Assembly: GCF_009827405.1 (NCBI RefSeq) | Contig: NZ_WTYY01000002.1 | Span: 558,001-622,000, forward strand | Direction of reading: 5' to 3' | DNA from: Alteraurantiacibacter aestuarii | GTDB lineage: Bacteria; Pseudomonadota; Alphaproteobacteria; Sphingomonadales; Sphingomonadaceae | Length of the DNA: 64,000 nt | Shown here: positions 62,405 through 64,000 of the stretch, piece after piece | How positions within the stretch are numbered: the stretch's first letter is position 1 | How the letters are laid out: each line of letters begins with the position of its first letter | Notes under the pieces: generated by a model | Databases searched by the model: none | What the model saw: the letters and a program-made list of their open reading frames with translations, nothing else | Told to the model about the DNA's origin: nothing | Translations under genes and position numbers: made by a program

Positions 62405-62555
62405 TCGTCATTCCTCCTCCGCTCCTTCATCAGTCTATTACAAAATATTATATTAAATATTTAATCAATTCATTTTTCGAATTTGTTAGCGCGAAATATT
62501 CTTCGGGTCCGGAGGCAAGATACCTCGGCGGACCAACGGAGAGGGACAAGGGCCA
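62405..62555. promoter_or_regulatory. AT-rich divergent control region, LysR gene/VOC gene
   Basis: A perfect 14-base palindrome ATTAAATATTTAAT lies at 62452-62465, and AATTC...GAATT flanks a seven-base centre near 62468-62484. The region is far more AT-rich than the surroundings. GGAGAGGGACAAGG before 62556 is the ribosome site of the VOC gene. Confidence 0.45.
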
Positions 62556-62728
62556 ATGCAAATCGACGCCATCCATCATCTGAAATTCGCCGTCGCCGAT
62601 CTGGATCGGCAGGCAGTTTTTGCGCACGACTTTGGCCTGATTACGGCAGAGCGGACAGACGAACGGCTGGTTTTGCGGACGCGTGGCGGCCCACAACAGG
62701 ATCGGGCTCGGCACGATAGCACCAATCG
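62556..62728 (+). pseudogene. VOC-family dioxygenase/glyoxalase gene truncated by a mobile element
   Basis: The first 57 codons remain (QIDAIHHLKFAVADLDRQAV, FGLITAERTDERLVLRTRGG), matching the first VOC repeat of an extradiol dioxygenase-like protein. The frame then runs into the 152-bp element and its product would end in unrelated sequence. The rest of the gene is not found to the right within the window. Its divergent position from the LysR gene suggests it was once part of the same pathway. Confidence 0.75.
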
Positions 62729-62880
62729 GGTGCTGTCAAAGCAAATGCACTTGAAGGCAAATGGGTGTCGTTTGGCCATGTGCCAACTTTTGAAATTGGC
62801 GCAAGACTGCGATTCTGAACCTGGTGTCAGCAGGTCAATGAGGCTCAAATCGGGTTGGGTGCATTTGCTTTGACAGCACC
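62729..62880. repeat. MITE-like element, copy 1 (152 bp)
   Basis: Perfect 22-base terminal inverted repeats begin GGTGCTGTCAAAGCAAAT and end at the matching complement. There is no transposase gene inside. The internal sequence is nearly identical to copy 2 at 63512, with only a few differences around the TTTGGCCATG segment. The ends match those of the adjacent IS6-family remnant at 20 of 22 positions, so IS6-type transposase probably mobilises it. No target duplication is visible. Confidence 0.8.
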
Positions 62881-62968
62881 GGCCGGCCGGTTTGCGAGGT
62901 CTGGGCATCACCCTGCCCTACCCGATCACGCGCATTTCGCTAGCCGGTGCATTTGCTCTGACAGGACC
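62881..62968 (-). mobile_element. IS6-family end with first transposase codons
   Basis: The terminal repeat (GGTCCTGTCAGAGCAAATGC on the minus strand) starts at 62968; the transposase ATG is at 62908 (MPRPRKPAG) and the frame is cut after about nine codons by MITE copy 1. Confidence 0.75.
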
Positions 62969-63020
62969 GGCGTTGGGGAAGGCAGGAGGCCGGACGGTAT
63001 GCGCCTTTAATTCCGATCAA

Positions 63021-63506
63021 CTAAAGGACATGCTCGCGTAGAAATTCAATAGGAGAAGTATTTAACCTTGTCGAATTTCTGATCGTTAAATAAGAAATTC
63101 TGAGCTGACAGTTTTGAGAATGATCGAGGTTAGCCGAACCTTCGACAGAATAGACACCGATGATTTGCTCAATCGATGGTAGCGGAGAGATTTGGTTGGG
63201 CAGAAGCTTGCCGGTGATTCCCAAGCTTTCTAGCTCCTCACCATCCTTGCTGGGCGAAAAAGAAACCACGAAGGTCGGCGGTTGGCCGATTTCGAAGTCC
63301 TTTGGTTTGCACCTCTTGGAAATTAAATCGAAAGTGTATTCCCCATTACCTAGATCGTAGACAGCTACATAAGCAGCGAATTGCTCTTCGCTAATCCAGC
63401 ATTTGCTCGGCTCGCCATACGAGCGATAGGAATAAGAATTCCCCGATCCCGAACAGGCTAAGAGCATAGCGGAGAGGCCAAGCGCGAAAGTGTATCCGTA
63501 TCGCAT
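63021..63506 (-). CDS. small lipoprotein of unknown function, between two mobile elements
   Basis: 161 residues with a lipoprotein signal (lipobox LLAC) and a Ser/Tyr-rich start to the mature part. Composition is visibly lower in GC than the rest of the window, with Lys, Ile and Asn more frequent, which suggests recent transfer. Four further cysteines are seen, but no family was recognised. It lies between an IS6 end and MITE copy 2, so it may be a passenger of a compound element. Confidence 0.6.
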   Translation of the reverse strand: MRYGYTFALGLSAMLLACSGSGNSYSYRSYGEPSKCWISEEQFAAYVAVYDLGNGEYTFDLISKRCKPKDFEIGQPPTFVVSFSPSKDGEELESLGITGKLLPNQISPLPSIEQIIGVYSVEGSANLDHSQNCQLRISYLTIRNSTRLNTSPIEFLREHVL

Positions 63507-63511
63507 CAGAA

Positions 63512-63663
63512 GGTGCTGTCAAAGCAAATGCACTTGAAGGCAAATGGGTGTCGTTCGGCTAGGTACCAACTTTTGAAATTGGCGCAAGACTGCGATTCTG
63601 AACCTGGTGTCAGCAGGTCAATGAGGCTCAAATCGGGTTGGGTGCATTTGCTTTGACAGCACC
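63512..63663. repeat. MITE-like element, copy 2 (152 bp)
   Basis: Same 22-base perfect terminal repeats and interior as copy 1 and in the same orientation. It begins six bases after the lipoprotein start codon and adjoins an IS6-family transposase fragment. Because of that position it separates the lipoprotein gene from any upstream promoter. Confidence 0.8.
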
Positions 63664-63950
63664 GGCTTGCCCGCTGGCGCTGCACATCGGCTGCGAACAG
63701 CGGACCGAACCGGTTCCACCAGTGACGCACGGCCTCATGGCAGATGTCGATACCCCGCTCGAACAGCAGGTCTTCCACGTTCCGCAAGCTCAGCGGAAAG
63801 CGCACGTACATCATCACGACCAGGCGGATCACCTCAGGTGAAGAGTTGAAATAGCGAAACGGACTGGCTGCTTTCTTGGGTCTGGGCATCACCCAGCCCT
63901 ACCCGATCACGCGCATTTCGCTAGCCGGTGCATTTGCTCTGACAGGACCA
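63664..63950 (-). mobile_element. IS6-family transposase 5' fragment
   Basis: Terminal repeat at 63950-63928; transposase from the ATG at 63890, 75 codons long (ASPFRYFNSSPEVIRLVVMM, FPLSLRNVEDLLFERGIDIC, HWWNRFGPLFAADVQRQR), then cut by MITE copy 2 before the catalytic DDE region. To the right, CCCTGT (63957) and ACAGGG (63976) form an inverted repeat outside the element; I see no gene in the last 50 bases. Confidence 0.85.
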
Positions 63951-64000
63951 TTTTTCCCTGTAAATTCCCATAAAACAGGGACACTCAACCGATGGCGATT

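Noticed and set aside
1-64000. tRNA, rRNA and CRISPR arrays
   Set aside because: No cloverleaf-like conserved TTCGANTC contexts, rRNA segments or regular short repeat arrays were noticed on either strand.

Overview
The window is high-GC and has overlapping start/stop codons within operons, two TonB-dependent receptors, an UrcA-family protein, a glgP-glgB-glgC-glgA-glgX cluster and a CYP199-like P450. Together these point to a sphingomonad-type alphaproteobacterium (Sphingomonadaceae or Erythrobacteraceae). That is an inference from gene content; no rRNA or tRNA gene is visible to anchor it.

Left part (1-29.6 kb), mostly housekeeping or metabolic: a PQQ/heme c alcohol dehydrogenase cut by the window edge; a gluconolactonase-like lipoprotein; an aldehyde dehydrogenase; a heavy-metal RND efflux operon (outer membrane factor, CzcA-type pump, lipoprotein adaptor) divergent from its probable OmpR-type two-component pair; a complete glycogen synthesis/degradation operon divergent from a GH13 alpha-glucosidase; a large secreted G8-domain/beta-helix protein; small secreted proteins; and a TPR-sulfotransferase.

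Middle part (29.6-48.3 kb), the most unusual region. A plus-strand operon (36.9-47.0 kb) encodes an ABC importer, a NikR-like ribbon-helix-helix regulator, two DUF1989 proteins (carboxyguanidine deiminase-type), a biotin-dependent urea/guanidine carboxylase and allophanate hydrolase. This is a pathway that turns guanidine (or urea) into ammonia and CO2. Around it lie a three-gene minus-strand operon (two MBL-fold paralogues, one without its HxHxDH motif, and a beta-propeller lipoprotein), two paralogous membrane di-iron hydroxylases of the sterol-desaturase superfamily, and a TonB receptor. I found the same dyad (TATTAC, 14 bases, GTAATA, with variations) at five places: upstream of both hydroxylases, between the MBL operon and the importer gene, just before the regulator, and before a small secreted protein at 26.8 kb. 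In four of the five a TTGAC -35-like box sits inside the dyad. I propose one regulon, controlled by the NikR-like protein, that takes up and oxidises a larger N-rich compound and feeds the released guanidine or urea into the carboxylase pathway.

Right part (48.3-64 kb): a [2Fe-2S] ferredoxin, then an approximately 11.6-kb minus-strand catabolic operon (TonB receptor, MBL hydrolase, FAD monooxygenase, extradiol dioxygenase, C-C-hydrolase-like enzyme, membrane protein, CYP199-like P450, glutathione transferase, cupin, FAH-family hydrolase, acetoacetate-decarboxylase-like protein) with a LysR regulator upstream. It looks like an aromatic degradation pathway whose substrate I cannot name. The right end is damaged by mobile DNA: two 152-bp MITE-like elements whose ends match adjacent IS6-family remnants, one of them truncating a second VOC dioxygenase gene and the pair bracketing a lower-GC lipoprotein gene. 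A further IS6-like remnant supplies the last codons of the acetoacetate-decarboxylase-like gene.
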